From positions 1 to 64,000 of the forward strand of contig PBTC01000014.1 of assembly GCA_002726935.1 (NCBI GenBank): 64,000 nucleotides of DNA, given 5' to 3'. The position numbers were made by a program, and so were the translations under genes. Of the stretch, positions 37,031 to 46,633 are shown one piece after another. Below the pieces are notes generated by a model. The model was not told the DNA's origin. It saw nothing but the letters and a program-made list of their open reading frames with translations, and did no database searches. Each line of letters begins with the position of its first letter. The stretch's first letter is position 1. This DNA is from Candidatus Saccharimonadota bacterium. Its GTDB lineage: Bacteria > Patescibacteriota > Saccharimonadia > Saccharimonadales > Saccharimonadaceae.

Positions 37031-37049
37031 GAATAGTCAATCATTTATA

Positions 37050-37078
37050 TTGATTTATTTTTATATTAATGCTACTAT
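37050..37078 (+). promoter_or_regulatory. sigma70-like promoter
   Basis: TTGATT-17-TACTAT, about 205 nt leader to ATG 37290. Confidence 0.6.
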
Positions 37079-37289
37079 TCAATTGTGTTGCAAATGACCG
37101 AAAGGTCCCTCTGGAAGCCATAGAGCTGGGCGTGTTGTTCGCCTCCCCCGTGCGCCAATTTTGGTTTGGGTAAGAACAACGGATGCAGCATTAAAGCTGA
37201 AGATTCATTTTGTCCTTTGCGGCAGGAGATCGGATGTAACGCACGGAACGCCCATGGGTTAAGTCCCGCCTGCCTTACCGGAGAACACA

Positions 37290-38063
37290 ATGAACGTCAC
37301 GTTTGATTTGAAAAGTCTGGCATCGGCTTTGTCCAAGATGAATAAGCTTCCCAAAGAAATCCGTCCCGTCAGCTACCAGGATTACCTCCAGTCTCTCTCT
37401 AAATTTGCAGGCTTTGCAAGTTATGAGGCATTTATGGCCTCCGGTGGGCGGCCAGCCTCGCCTGAATCCGTCGGCGCCGCGCTTGTGGGTGCGCAATACA
37501 CCTCGGTCTGGACGTCTGGCCACACCATTACCACGCCCTGTAAGCTGAATTTGGAAACCATGGAAGTCACAGATGTCGGGGTCGCTGATCCCGGTAGCGA
37601 TGTTGAGGGGCTTTTTGAGGAGCACGTTTCCTACAATGGCGCTACTTATTATGTGGTCCATGAGCCGGACGACGTGGCCGTGGATGTTACAGATCAGCGC
37701 ACATTTGCTTTCCATTGTGCAGAAGATTTCGAGAAAGCCGTGCAAACTCAGGTCGATGCTATTGAGTCCGCTCGAATTTTCCAAATCAACGGGATTGTTT
37801 GCCAATATAAGCTTGATGGCGACTGGCTTGACGCGCTTTCTTCATGCTTTGATCGATTGGACCCAGCAGATGACCTGCGAGACCGCCTTCAAAGCTTGAT
37901 TGTCTGGCAACCAGAGGGTGTTGATCAGGAGAGCCTGGATCGATATGAGTACTCTTTCTCTGCGTACGAGATTCTTTTCTCGACTCTTAAGGTGACGCCG
38001 GAAGGTACTTGTCTTTTGATTCCAGACGGGGACAATGTGTTCGAAGTAAGACTGCTTTCATAA
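37290..38063 (+). CDS. protein with shared N-terminal helical domain
   Basis: MNVTFDLKSLASALSKMNKLPKEIRPVSYQDYLQSLSKFAGFASYEAFMA. Confidence 0.68.
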   Translation: MNVTFDLKSLASALSKMNKLPKEIRPVSYQDYLQSLSKFAGFASYEAFMASGGRPASPESVGAALVGAQYTSVWTSGHTITTPCKLNLETMEVTDVGVADPGSDVEGLFEEHVSYNGATYYVVHEPDDVAVDVTDQRTFAFHCAEDFEKAVQTQVDAIESARIFQINGIVCQYKLDGDWLDALSSCFDRLDPADDLRDRLQSLIVWQPEGVDQESLDRYEYSFSAYEILFSTLKVTPEGTCLLIPDGDNVFEVRLLS

Positions 38064-38115
38064 AAGGCGGTTGGGCCAAGTCTACGGATTGGCCCTTTTG
38101 AAAACTGGAGGCCCC

Positions 38116-38286
38116 GTGGCTGACAAAAAGAAAAAATTGAATAGCCCCCCTCCCCCAAAAGCGGAGGGATCTGAGTGTCCTACCTCTCAGACGATAGACC
38201 AGATCTTTGAATATTTCTCAGAACGCAGGTCTGTGGGTCAATCGAAGGCTCAAAAGAATCATGCAACAGAAAAAAAGGACTCATGA
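38116..38286 (+). CDS. small hypothetical protein
   Basis: GTG start, VADKKKKLNSPPPPKAEG... Confidence 0.4.
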   Translation: MADKKKKLNSPPPPKAEGSECPTSQTIDQIFEYFSERRSVGQSKAQKNHATEKKDS

Positions 38287-38520
38287 ATGAACAGCGACAC
38301 CGGAAATAACCCCCTCATGGACAGCAGCACTTCCTCCGAAGGAGACATCGAAAAGCGCTTTGTAAATTCACTCAAGCGAGCTTTTGAAAAAAGCATGGTG
38401 CGCGATGATGCGCTCGCAAAGCGCCTTTTGACTATCCCGGTTGTTCTTGATGAGGTTCAAGTCTATGAGCCCGCAACACCAGGGCTTAAAGACTCCTCTA
38501 TCGGCAAGCCGGAGGCTTGA
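38287..38520 (+). CDS. small hypothetical protein
   Basis: ORF of 77 aa in operon context. Confidence 0.45.
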   Translation: MNSDTGNNPLMDSSTSSEGDIEKRFVNSLKRAFEKSMVRDDALAKRLLTIPVVLDEVQVYEPATPGLKDSSIGKPEA

Positions 38521-38533
38521 AAGGAAGGAAAGC

Positions 38534-39400
38534 ATGTCAACTAAGATTAACCATGGGTACCTATACAAGGGCGATCTTAATTCGCTCTTGCTAAGTCCTG
38601 AGTTTTTTAATTTGCGCTTTGATGTTGTTTCGCGCGTGGTTGACCTGCAGGCCATGGCGGTGGCTGAGTTTTGTGCGGAGACCTTGGTTGATTCGCACTT
38701 CACTGCGGACCCTAAAACGGTAGGACGGGAAGTGTCCGATTTGTTGGATGCTCAAGCCAAGGAGTGCTTTTTTAAGTCAGTCGGCCTTGGTCAAAAAACC
38801 CGGTTTGACTTCGAAAACTCATTGGTCGCAAAACCTCACCCTTCACGTCATGGATACTTGTTGGTATGTCTTTTCTTTGACAATCCCGAGCTACAAGAAT
38901 TGGTTGTGGATGCTTTAGGCCTGCAGAAATACTGGTACAACAACGCAGGAGACAAGCCGGACTCAATTACGGAAGCTGAATGGACCGAGCGCCAGACAGC
39001 CTGGATGAGCGCACTGAGTCGTGGCAACTTCATCGACTCTGGTTTTGTTGTCTCGGAATTCCGAACCAGTCACCGAGTCCTCAGCATGACGGATCTTGTG
39101 TTGCACACCAATGCGCAAGACATCTGGCAGACAGCTTGCGAAAAGGCCCTGTCACAACAAGCTCGAGAGTTGGCATTCTCTGATTTTTTGAAGGCTCAAC
39201 CGGAGGGCGAGGACTCCAGGCCTCTGCCTTCCACGTGTATCCGATTTCTTGAGTCTGAGCGCGATTCTGGATTTCCAAACGTGTCAAAGAAGCGCGATGA
39301 AATTGCCTCCCTGATCAAATTTCCTCAGGTTCGAGACTTGTTTGGCTTCAAGCTTGGGACAAAAGCGGACCAAGCTCCAGTAAATGTACCGGGTTTCTAA
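38534..39400 (+). CDS. hypothetical protein (weak C-terminal tag NVPGF)
   Basis: MSTKINHGYLYKGDLNSLLLSPEFFNLRFDVVSRVV... Confidence 0.65.
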   Translation: MSTKINHGYLYKGDLNSLLLSPEFFNLRFDVVSRVVDLQAMAVAEFCAETLVDSHFTADPKTVGREVSDLLDAQAKECFFKSVGLGQKTRFDFENSLVAKPHPSRHGYLLVCLFFDNPELQELVVDALGLQKYWYNNAGDKPDSITEAEWTERQTAWMSALSRGNFIDSGFVVSEFRTSHRVLSMTDLVLHTNAQDIWQTACEKALSQQARELAFSDFLKAQPEGEDSRPLPSTCIRFLESERDSGFPNVSKKRDEIASLIKFPQVRDLFGFKLGTKADQAPVNVPGF

Positions 39401-39431
39401 CTAGCCTGGCCGCAAAGTTCTTCAGGTTTGA

Positions 39432-40190
39432 CTACATGCCAGGGGAAGCGCTCTTAGGTGCTTTTTCTGGGGCAAACGATTTGAGAATCTTGCCCAATTC
39501 TTCAGTGAGTCGATTGGAGTCAAGGGCAAGCGAGTGATCACGTTCTGTGATGATCTCGACCACTAGATTGTCATCGATGGTGTCCCCCTCGAACTGCCAC
39601 ATCCGAGGATAGGTTCCTTCTTTGTCACCATTCGCCAGGCGAAACAAAGTCAAAGTATTCTTAGGCAAATGAGCTTCAAAAAATTGCGTGGTATTGAATC
39701 CGAGACTCGCTGCTGCTGCTAGATGCTGAGATACAACCATACGCAAAAGGAACGGCTCTTGCTCCGCAACAAGACAGAATCTCATCAAGTTCTTGACTCC
39801 TTGTTTTGCAAAAGACTTCTTTGCTTCGATACTATTTTGTTGGTGAAAACTTTTCACGGTGTTCAAGAGTGCCTGATAGTTATCCAAGCTATCCACTGGA
39901 GCAAGCAGGTCAGCCGCAGTTAAGTTCTTTTCAATTGCAGCAGATGTCATGAGGTGATAGCTCTCTACAATTGCTTGTAAAGCGAAAGACGGGTGCCATT
40001 CTTGCTGATAGTGACCACTCTTGTTCCAATGCTTATAAGAGTTCCAATCAAGCGCGTTTCCAAGCTCTGTAAGGACACAAGATGTCCAGTCCACGCCTTT
40101 TTTTGTCCAGTCCTGGCCAACAACTATTTTGTTACCGGCATCTTGTAATTGCATTGAGCTTTCAATGGCTTTTAGGAGGTTTGGGTTCAT
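39432..40190 (-). CDS. hypothetical protein with C-terminal tag (KAPKSASPGM)
   Basis: MNPNLLKAIESSMQLQDAGNKIVVGQ... Confidence 0.65.
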   Translation of the reverse strand: MNPNLLKAIESSMQLQDAGNKIVVGQDWTKKGVDWTSCVLTELGNALDWNSYKHWNKSGHYQQEWHPSFALQAIVESYHLMTSAAIEKNLTAADLLAPVDSLDNYQALLNTVKSFHQQNSIEAKKSFAKQGVKNLMRFCLVAEQEPFLLRMVVSQHLAAAASLGFNTTQFFEAHLPKNTLTLFRLANGDKEGTYPRMWQFEGDTIDDNLVVEIITERDHSLALDSNRLTEELGKILKSFAPEKAPKSASPGM

Positions 40191-40313
40191 CGTTTTTCCA
40201 CGGGGTTTGGAGGCTGAAATTAAGTGTACCCACCTTAACAAAAAGCCCCCAGTAAAAAGGGCCTTAAGTCGGCAGCGGTGAGAGATAGAGAATTCTCGCA
40301 CCCTACTAATGCT

Positions 40314-41018
40314 TTAGCTGGCTGACTTTTTCTTAATCGCTGCCTTGGTTTTGCTGGTGCCGGTCGCTTTTTTGGCTGGGCTCGTACTGGTTTGTACCGG
40401 TGACGAAGGAAGCTTTGGGAATCTATCCAGCAGCTCTCGCATCCTTTGGGTTGTTTCGATGTAACGGCCCGACCCAATTTCTTTCTCATACAAGGCGGAT
40501 AGCTCATCCCAGTGTTTGATAATCGCTTTGAATGATTTTACTTTTCTGGCAATGTCCGGAAAGTAGTCCCTGATCTCCGGTACTGCCTTGAGCAGGCGGT
40601 AACAGCGACCAAAGTCCCCGGAGTCCAGCGGCCCGGAGACATAGTCAATTTTTCTTAGAGGAACACCCGCGGCGATGAAGGCCATCGTCTTACTGGAAAC
40701 ACCGGTGTCATCGGATGCCATCCATTCGATGATTTTGTATTCCAGGGTGGATTTCTTGGCGGCCTGCGTTTTTTGCTCCCAGAGCACGCCCTTGAAGTCA
40801 TGATTCTTGTCCAGCATACAGGTGGCCATGGTGTTCGTATCGGCGTCAATCACCCAGGAGAACATCAGGTTTTCTTTGGCTGCCTTTTCAAGGTTTTCCT
40901 CAAACGCACGCGAAATTGCTTTTTTGTCAGCCGTCTTTAGCTTGAGTCTAGGCTCCTTGGTGATTTCCTTTAGGATTCCGCTGGCTTGCTCGCGGAGTTT
41001 TTCAATATGCTTTTTCAT
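40314..41018 (-). CDS. hypothetical protein with Lys-rich C-terminus
   Basis: ORF of 234 aa. Confidence 0.65.
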   Translation of the reverse strand: MKKHIEKLREQASGILKEITKEPRLKLKTADKKAISRAFEENLEKAAKENLMFSWVIDADTNTMATCMLDKNHDFKGVLWEQKTQAAKKSTLEYKIIEWMASDDTGVSSKTMAFIAAGVPLRKIDYVSGPLDSGDFGRCYRLLKAVPEIRDYFPDIARKVKSFKAIIKHWDELSALYEKEIGSGRYIETTQRMRELLDRFPKLPSSPVQTSTSPAKKATGTSKTKAAIKKKSAS

Positions 41019-41055
41019 GGTCTCAGTCCTTAATTGGGTTTAACAGCCGCCAGAA

Positions 41056-41493
41056 TCAAACTTGAAGGTGTTTTGGAATGGAACCCACACTTGCTTTGTT
41101 ATTCCTTCGGTTGCTTTGTTGTTTTTGTTTGAGCAAAATTTGTACAGTTTTGAGGCTATCCCGGCATTCTCTAATGCATGCAAGATTCTCAGCTTTATCC
41201 GGGTCTCCACATTCGTGCTTTGCGTGCTCCTGGTTCCACAGGATGATGTTTTGTAAAGCTTTCTGCATCCTCTCTATGCAGGCGCGAGCATCGATGTCGT
41301 CAACCGAGGAAACGTCAATTTCGTATAGATGGCTTAAAGAGGGCTGCTTCTCAGTCGCTCCTGGGGTTTGTGGAGGCAAAATTTCTTGCGCATCGTAGAA
41401 TTCGCGAATTCGCTCGCCCATGGGTGAGGAGGCTTGCGACGCACGAAATGCTTTTAAGTCTTCAACCTCAGGATCGTTTTTTAAATTACTCAT
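41056..41493 (-). CDS. hypothetical protein
   Basis: ORF of 145 aa. Confidence 0.5.
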   Translation of the reverse strand: MSNLKNDPEVEDLKAFRASQASSPMGERIREFYDAQEILPPQTPGATEKQPSLSHLYEIDVSSVDDIDARACIERMQKALQNIILWNQEHAKHECGDPDKAENLACIRECRDSLKTVQILLKQKQQSNRRNNKASVGSIPKHLQV

Positions 41494-41644
41494 CTTTTTT
41501 TCCTAATCGACCCTTTCGTGGAGCAAGGTATCCTTTATCTAGCCTTTCTGTGCGCTGAGGACACGACCCTCTGTTCTATGTCACCGCTACGCGCTTGCGG
41601 TCGATGGCCGTGTTCTTAACGCACAGATTTTGGCTTATGCCTAT

Positions 41645-41830
41645 TTAGCCACCCATCAAGAACGACTCGATGTCTTCAGCGCCGGATCTCTTGCTTTCTA
41701 CAGTCTTAGTTTGCTCTTCTATCATGTCTTTGTGCTGCTGCGGACGATTGCCCCCATGGCTAAGTAGCGATGCGAACAAATGAGAAACCTCTTGGTAGCC
41801 AATTTTTGCTTCAGTTGGTGTGAAGAACAT
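41645..41830 (-). CDS. small hypothetical protein
   Basis: ORF of 61 aa downstream of a TTGTAA-17-TATTAT promoter. Confidence 0.5.
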   Translation of the reverse strand: MFFTPTEAKIGYQEVSHLFASLLSHGGNRPQQHKDMIEEQTKTVESKRSGAEDIESFLMGG

Positions 41831-41849
41831 ATCGCCTCCTCTTTTCTAA

Positions 41850-41878
41850 ATAATACACTCCTAATAATAACTTTACAA
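41850..41878 (-). promoter_or_regulatory. sigma70-like promoter
   Basis: TTGTAA-17-TATTAT. Confidence 0.55.
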
Positions 41879-41903
41879 CACCATATTGAGGGCATCCGTT
41901 TTG

Positions 41904-41932
41904 TTGCATTGTTATTTCATAAATGCTATGAT
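41904..41932 (+). promoter_or_regulatory. sigma70-like promoter
   Basis: TTGCAT-17-TATGAT, resembles 16543-16571. Confidence 0.62.
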
Positions 41933-41979
41933 TTTTTTGGATTTGTTCTTGCGTTTAAAGGAACCCTAGTCCTGGTCGA

Positions 41980-42219
41980 ATGATTTTGTATGAAAGATTA
42001 AGAATTGGACCTTTGATGAAAGAAACGAAAGTAGGATTGAAGTCTTTAATTAAATTGTACGCGGACAAGGTTAGGGTACATGCCTCGATTGAGACTGCCA
42101 GAATTGGCACCGGACGAAAGGAGCGAGGACCAACCCCGACAGAAATCCGTTTGTCCGATGAAATCCGTTGTTTGAAAGCTGAAATCGATGCAGCAATAGA
42201 TTCTTTACCAATCACATAG
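41980..42219 (+). CDS. small hypothetical protein
   Basis: ORF of 79 aa, 48 nt after promoter. Confidence 0.5.
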   Translation: MILYERLRIGPLMKETKVGLKSLIKLYADKVRVHASIETARIGTGRKERGPTPTEIRLSDEIRCLKAEIDAAIDSLPIT

Positions 42220-42369
42220 GGGACTTCTCTATGCCCGGACAGTCGAAATGGGATAGATCAGTTCTCAAATGAGGTTTTCCTCGTCAGGCGGTGGACTTCA
42301 TCCCGAGAAAGCAAAAAACTTCCGGGATGAGAGATACTAGAACAATAAGGTTGTTTAATTGGAGGTGCT

Positions 42370-42720
42370 ATGGAGAAGAAGGCGATTCCATTGGAGTATT
42401 GGGATACTGCCCGAGGTCGGTTTAAGTCACACCTTTATTTTGACACTATTAATCACGTCCACATCAGCGATTATTCGAGCGAGAAAAGCTGCGACCTGAT
42501 GCTTGTTTGCTGCAGGGATGGGCGGTGGTATATCGAGGACAACTGGGGTGGTGACGCGGAAGGTGCGGCAGATGTTTTTAACCCCTACGACAATAACTCA
42601 TACCCAACTTTTTTTGAAACAATGGAATTGGCTGAGCGCCGAGCTGCCGCTGTGATCTCTTCAATCACTGGAATTGATGAAAGACGCTTGCTTCTCGGAC
42701 ATTCGCTTTCAGATGATTGA
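42370..42720 (+). CDS. hypothetical protein
   Basis: ORF with upstream GGAGG. Confidence 0.6.
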   Translation: MEKKAIPLEYWDTARGRFKSHLYFDTINHVHISDYSSEKSCDLMLVCCRDGRWYIEDNWGGDAEGAADVFNPYDNNSYPTFFETMELAERRAAAVISSITGIDERRLLLGHSLSDD

Positions 42721-43130
42721 TTTTGCCAACAGGTTTAAATATGAGCATTCTTGGAATTGAGCCGGACAACGCAGGACGAGCCGCAGAGCCCGAGGTTTCT
42801 GGAAAGTGGGCAGAAATCATATTTAAGCCAGATCTAATGTCTGAGGACCAAATCACTATCGGTGTTTGCTTCAAGCAGACAGAAAATGGGGTTTTCCACT
42901 ACAGGTTGGCGCCTTCGCTGGACAAGCTTTGCGCGCTCTATGGCCACGATCACATGGAGCAGTTTCGATTTCTTTTGGATTGTGCTAAGGCACACTTTTC
43001 TGCGTATGGCGATTCGTTGTCGCTTACCCCTCACATCATCATTGGCTGGTTCCGCCCTGCTTGCGGCGTTTCGATTGATGAGATCCTAGAATCGCAGTTT
43101 GAGCGAATGGTTCTCATTGCACGCAATTAA
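42717..43130 (+). CDS. hypothetical protein
   Basis: ORF overlapping upstream gene by 4 nt; 137 aa. Confidence 0.55.
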   Translation: MILPTGLNMSILGIEPDNAGRAAEPEVSGKWAEIIFKPDLMSEDQITIGVCFKQTENGVFHYRLAPSLDKLCALYGHDHMEQFRFLLDCAKAHFSAYGDSLSLTPHIIIGWFRPACGVSIDEILESQFERMVLIARN

Positions 43131-43156
43131 AATCAGGATTCTGTAACGCCCGAATC

Positions 43157-43188
43157 TTGACATCCTCCACGCCCTAAAGGACGAGGTT
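43157..43188. mobile_element. possible IS200/IS605-type end remnant (palindromic end)
   Basis: TTGACATCCTCCACGCCCTAAAGGACGAGGTT resembles the subterminal palindrome of IS605/IS1341-group elements. Confidence 0.35.
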
Positions 43189-43473
43189 TTACGACGGCGC
43201 GGGTAAACGGATTGCAGTGTCCAGAATAAGCATTTTCTTGTCATCTTTGATGTTCAAAAAGGCAGAGGCTTCCGCAAGCTTCATTGTTACCTCCTCGGGT
43301 ATGCCCTGAAGGCAGCACTTCTTTCCATTCAGAGTAAATGAAACCTTTCGCTGCTGCGGATCAAACATGGCCTCTTTGGGCTGCCCTTCACCATTGACCA
43401 CAAAGAATACTTGTTGTGTCTTTTTGGCTACCAAGATGTTCCAATCAAGGGTAATTTCACTTTGGTTATTCAT
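43189..43473 (-). CDS. hypothetical protein
   Basis: MNNQSEITLDWNILVAKKTQQVFFVV... Confidence 0.55.
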   Translation of the reverse strand: MNNQSEITLDWNILVAKKTQQVFFVVNGEGQPKEAMFDPQQRKVSFTLNGKKCCLQGIPEEVTMKLAEASAFLNIKDDKKMLILDTAIRLPAPS

Positions 43474-43510
43474 ACTAGAGCCTGTTTTGTGCCGCAAGAT
43501 ACAATGGTCG

Positions 43511-45373
43511 TTACAGCGAGGGTCCCGATGGTTTAGCTGATTTTTTGTCTTCCTGCCTTTCGGACCAATTGCCTTGCGGCATACTTCGTGATTTTAGGTC
43601 GTCGATTCTTTGATCAAGGACTTTTAAAACCGTGTTCTGGCGGTGGTCAATATTTAGCTCGGTGGTCTTTTTGGTGATGTACAAAGCGGCCTTGACTATG
43701 GCATGAGACCCCTCCATGGCTCTGATCGCCTCCTTCCCTGTTGAATGATGAAACCCTTGTCCTCTCAGAACCAGAGCATCTCGAAGCTTCATCAGTTTCC
43801 TTGGGTCGTCATACTTTTTGGCCATGACTTCGACAGCGTAAATATCGCAGGCGGCCTGTTGTACCTCATAGTCTTCCTTGAGGGTTCCTTCGCCTTTCGC
43901 ATTAAAAAGAGCATAGTCCTTGATGTGCTTAATTTCGTGCTCAAGGGTCATCTCGATAATGAGATCTCGAGATTCCTCATCCAGGCTGCTTAAGTTAAAA
44001 ACCTTTGATAATTCGGGCCCAACGACGATGGGAGTATGGTGCGGGGCGTAGCCGTGATCGAAGTGGAGGTTTTTTGCCGCAAGCCCTGGTGACGATCCGT
44101 CTTCTTCTGTGTTTGTAAAGGAGTCGTCTTTATAAATTTTTGACAAGAACAACTCTTTCCAATCTTGCTCGGCTTTTGGAACGGGCACATAAGCCAGGGT
44201 GTCTGCCTCTAGGTTGCCGACGTTGCTCAAAACGGGGTGACCCTTGAACGATCCCAGAATAATGCGGTTTTTTACAGTGCCGTGTACTGTTCCGGCCATG
44301 TCAATTGATTTCGCCGAGTCTAGTTCATATTTCAATTGGATGGAACGATGCATTCCTAGCTCCTGAGCACACTCGTTGTTGTGATCCCCGAAGCCTTTGG
44401 AAATATTTCTTTGAGGGACGAAGCTGCAGTTATGATCAAGATTTTTCCTGATCGAGATGATGGCCAGATCATCGTCCATCTCTTTGACAAGACCTGTCAT
44501 CGCGTCAAGCTGCGCAGAGGACAAAAACTTTAATGTCTCCGGATCCATGTCGTACTCGATGAGGGCCGTTGTCACAAGGCCGTAGTCGCCGTGGCTTGGC
44601 GCCTTCGTGTTTCCCATCTTTTCAAGGCCCTTCCAGAGTAATTCTATCTCTGCGCCATTGGCCACCCACCGTTCTGCATAGGATCCCTTTTTAAGCGCTG
44701 CTTTGATGGTGGCTCTGTCGTTGCTGTCATTGAGGTCAAGGACCCTTCCTCTGGCGCTAATTTTTAGCTCGACGGCCAGGCGTGCCAGATCTAGGGCGTG
44801 ATCTGGGCTTGACGCGTCGATGGCCTGTTGTTTGAAGTTACGGGGAAATACGACGTCGGTCCGATACTCCGTGTGTTCTCCAAAAGTATAGGAAGCAAAG
44901 GTTGCTTCAAATTGCTCACCAATTGAGTAGGTGTTTACAAAAACACCGTCGGCTCGGGCCCTGGGTTCAATTGAGCACCCCAAGTATGCGCGGCCGGCGG
45001 CGACGAACTCCTTCATATACGATTGGTCGCGCCCACAAGCAAGCTCGTGACGATTTATTACGCTGTCTCGCATAAACGAAACATTGCCTTCCTTTAGCCC
45101 CTTGGGACCAAATGCGAACTGGCGATCAAAAATTGAAGTAACGGTCAAGTTCAATGCGCTGTCGTTTTCCTGGCTGCTATACAAAGACATCTCTTGCTCA
45201 ATTGAAAGCGCAGACATCATAGCGTTGAAATCCGAGGTTTTATAAGCAGCCATCCCCGCTGCCAAGGCGGCGGTGGAAAGCAGTGCAATCGCAGGATCGC
45301 GATATTTAAAGCGCTTCTTGACGGGCTTTTGCTCGGAGTTGGCTTTTTTCAGGCTAAAAACATCAATTTTCAT
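43511..45373 (-). CDS. membrane-anchored putative zinc metallopeptidase with C-terminal tag (KPSGPSL)
   Basis: N-terminal TM AIALLSTAALAAGMAAY; LEHEIKHIKDY (HExxH). Confidence 0.6.
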   Translation of the reverse strand: MKIDVFSLKKANSEQKPVKKRFKYRDPAIALLSTAALAAGMAAYKTSDFNAMMSALSIEQEMSLYSSQENDSALNLTVTSIFDRQFAFGPKGLKEGNVSFMRDSVINRHELACGRDQSYMKEFVAAGRAYLGCSIEPRARADGVFVNTYSIGEQFEATFASYTFGEHTEYRTDVVFPRNFKQQAIDASSPDHALDLARLAVELKISARGRVLDLNDSNDRATIKAALKKGSYAERWVANGAEIELLWKGLEKMGNTKAPSHGDYGLVTTALIEYDMDPETLKFLSSAQLDAMTGLVKEMDDDLAIISIRKNLDHNCSFVPQRNISKGFGDHNNECAQELGMHRSIQLKYELDSAKSIDMAGTVHGTVKNRIILGSFKGHPVLSNVGNLEADTLAYVPVPKAEQDWKELFLSKIYKDDSFTNTEEDGSSPGLAAKNLHFDHGYAPHHTPIVVGPELSKVFNLSSLDEESRDLIIEMTLEHEIKHIKDYALFNAKGEGTLKEDYEVQQAACDIYAVEVMAKKYDDPRKLMKLRDALVLRGQGFHHSTGKEAIRAMEGSHAIVKAALYITKKTTELNIDHRQNTVLKVLDQRIDDLKSRSMPQGNWSERQEDKKSAKPSGPSL

Positions 45374-45466
45374 ACGCTGTACAGGAAGGAAAGATCATGA
45401 ATCGATGATAAGTTGTGCAGATCCGCGGCGCAAACACTTCCTAGCTCTCGTTTGCATCACAAAGAG

Positions 45467-46042
45467 CTATGGACTCAGAACGATGCCCCACTGGAAAGCG
45501 AAGATGCTCACACGCTCCCCAGATCCAAGCACCACCATTTGCTCACCGTCCACGGGGAAAAGCTGATGGTTGTCTTCTGTGGTCTCAAAATAGGTCAACG
45601 TGGATTCCTTGACTGTGAATCCCGATTCTCCGGTGTAGGTTCTTTCGAAGCGGTTTTTGCCGATACGAATTTCTTTGGTCAAGCTGCCTTGTTCGTGGAA
45701 GGTGTATTGAACACGATAGGGTTGATCAAAGAAAAGTCCCTCCATCACCCCCTCGTACGTATAAGTCCCTTGAAGAGCTCCAATAGCCTCTGCTTGGTCA
45801 GATAGGCCTAGCTTTGGCTCTTTTCTCACCCTGTTGTACTCCTGGATCGCCGACGGCGGGGGTGGCAATACGAATTCGTTAGCTCCCCATACGCCAAGCG
45901 CGGTCATGGGTGCGAGATAGACTAAGGTTTTAATGATGTGCAAGACAGCCTCTCTATTGTGTTCTTTTGCAATCTTCTCACATCGATAAATAAATAGCAA
46001 AATAATAAGTCGTGTGGTATCATTTTGTACGTCTTTGGTCAA
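45467..46042 (-). CDS. hypothetical protein with N-terminal hydrophobic segment
   Basis: HIIKTLVYLAPMTALGVWGANEFVLPPPP... Confidence 0.5.
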   Translation of the reverse strand: MTKDVQNDTTRLIILLFIYRCEKIAKEHNREAVLHIIKTLVYLAPMTALGVWGANEFVLPPPPSAIQEYNRVRKEPKLGLSDQAEAIGALQGTYTYEGVMEGLFFDQPYRVQYTFHEQGSLTKEIRIGKNRFERTYTGESGFTVKESTLTYFETTEDNHQLFPVDGEQMVVLGSGERVSIFAFQWGIVLSP

Positions 46043-46074
46043 ATGACCGATCCTAAAATCACCGGAGTGAATTA

Positions 46075-46599
46075 GTGGGCTGGAAGCTTTTAAAGCAGCA
46101 TTTTGAGATTAAGCACATTGTTCAGGTCGAAGGTGACCAAATCAAAATCGGGTCGGGCTATGTAAGCGATCTGGGCCTAATTGACATGAAAACCGGTCGG
46201 CTTACTCGTAAGTATGGGTGGGAAAGATCACTTGCGGAGTACGAGGCGCTTTTGAATGCTTCTCCAGAGGAAATTCTTGCTCTTTTAAATGAGCCCGATC
46301 AGTTCGAGCGCAGCTTGCCGGTTTACATCGTCTCCGATGCAAAGGTGATCGAGGAGCAGTGTGAGGTCCCGGGGTACCCGAACCTAACGCACTCAGGGCG
46401 CCTGATGTATGAGAACACAACTTTCCTCGATCGTGAGAAGGCTGATCAATACGTCCTGAAGTCGTTGGGCTACAGGATTAAGACTTGGTCCGAAAGAAAA
46501 GAACAGCTCTCAGATGAAATTGCCGCGATTGAGGCGGAGATTGCATTGGCTAAAGCAGCTCAGACTGAAATCCAATCAAGGTTGACCAAGAGCCTATAG
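46075..46599 (+). CDS. hypothetical protein
   Basis: ORF of 174 aa. Confidence 0.55.
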   Translation: MGWKLLKQHFEIKHIVQVEGDQIKIGSGYVSDLGLIDMKTGRLTRKYGWERSLAEYEALLNASPEEILALLNEPDQFERSLPVYIVSDAKVIEEQCEVPGYPNLTHSGRLMYENTTFLDREKADQYVLKSLGYRIKTWSERKEQLSDEIAAIEAEIALAKAAQTEIQSRLTKSL

Positions 46600-46633
46600 A
46601 TCACGGGCGACGCTGCTAAAAGGAGGTTTCATA

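Noticed and set aside
37275-37805. 176-aa minus ORF
   Set aside because: Antisense to the supported 37290-38063 gene that has its own promoter and family similarity.
40314-41018. Lys-rich C-terminus KKATGTSKTKAAIKKKSAS as a tag
   Set aside because: Basic, but lacks the terminal G/P-x-hydrophobic signature; ordinary low-complexity tail is equally likely.
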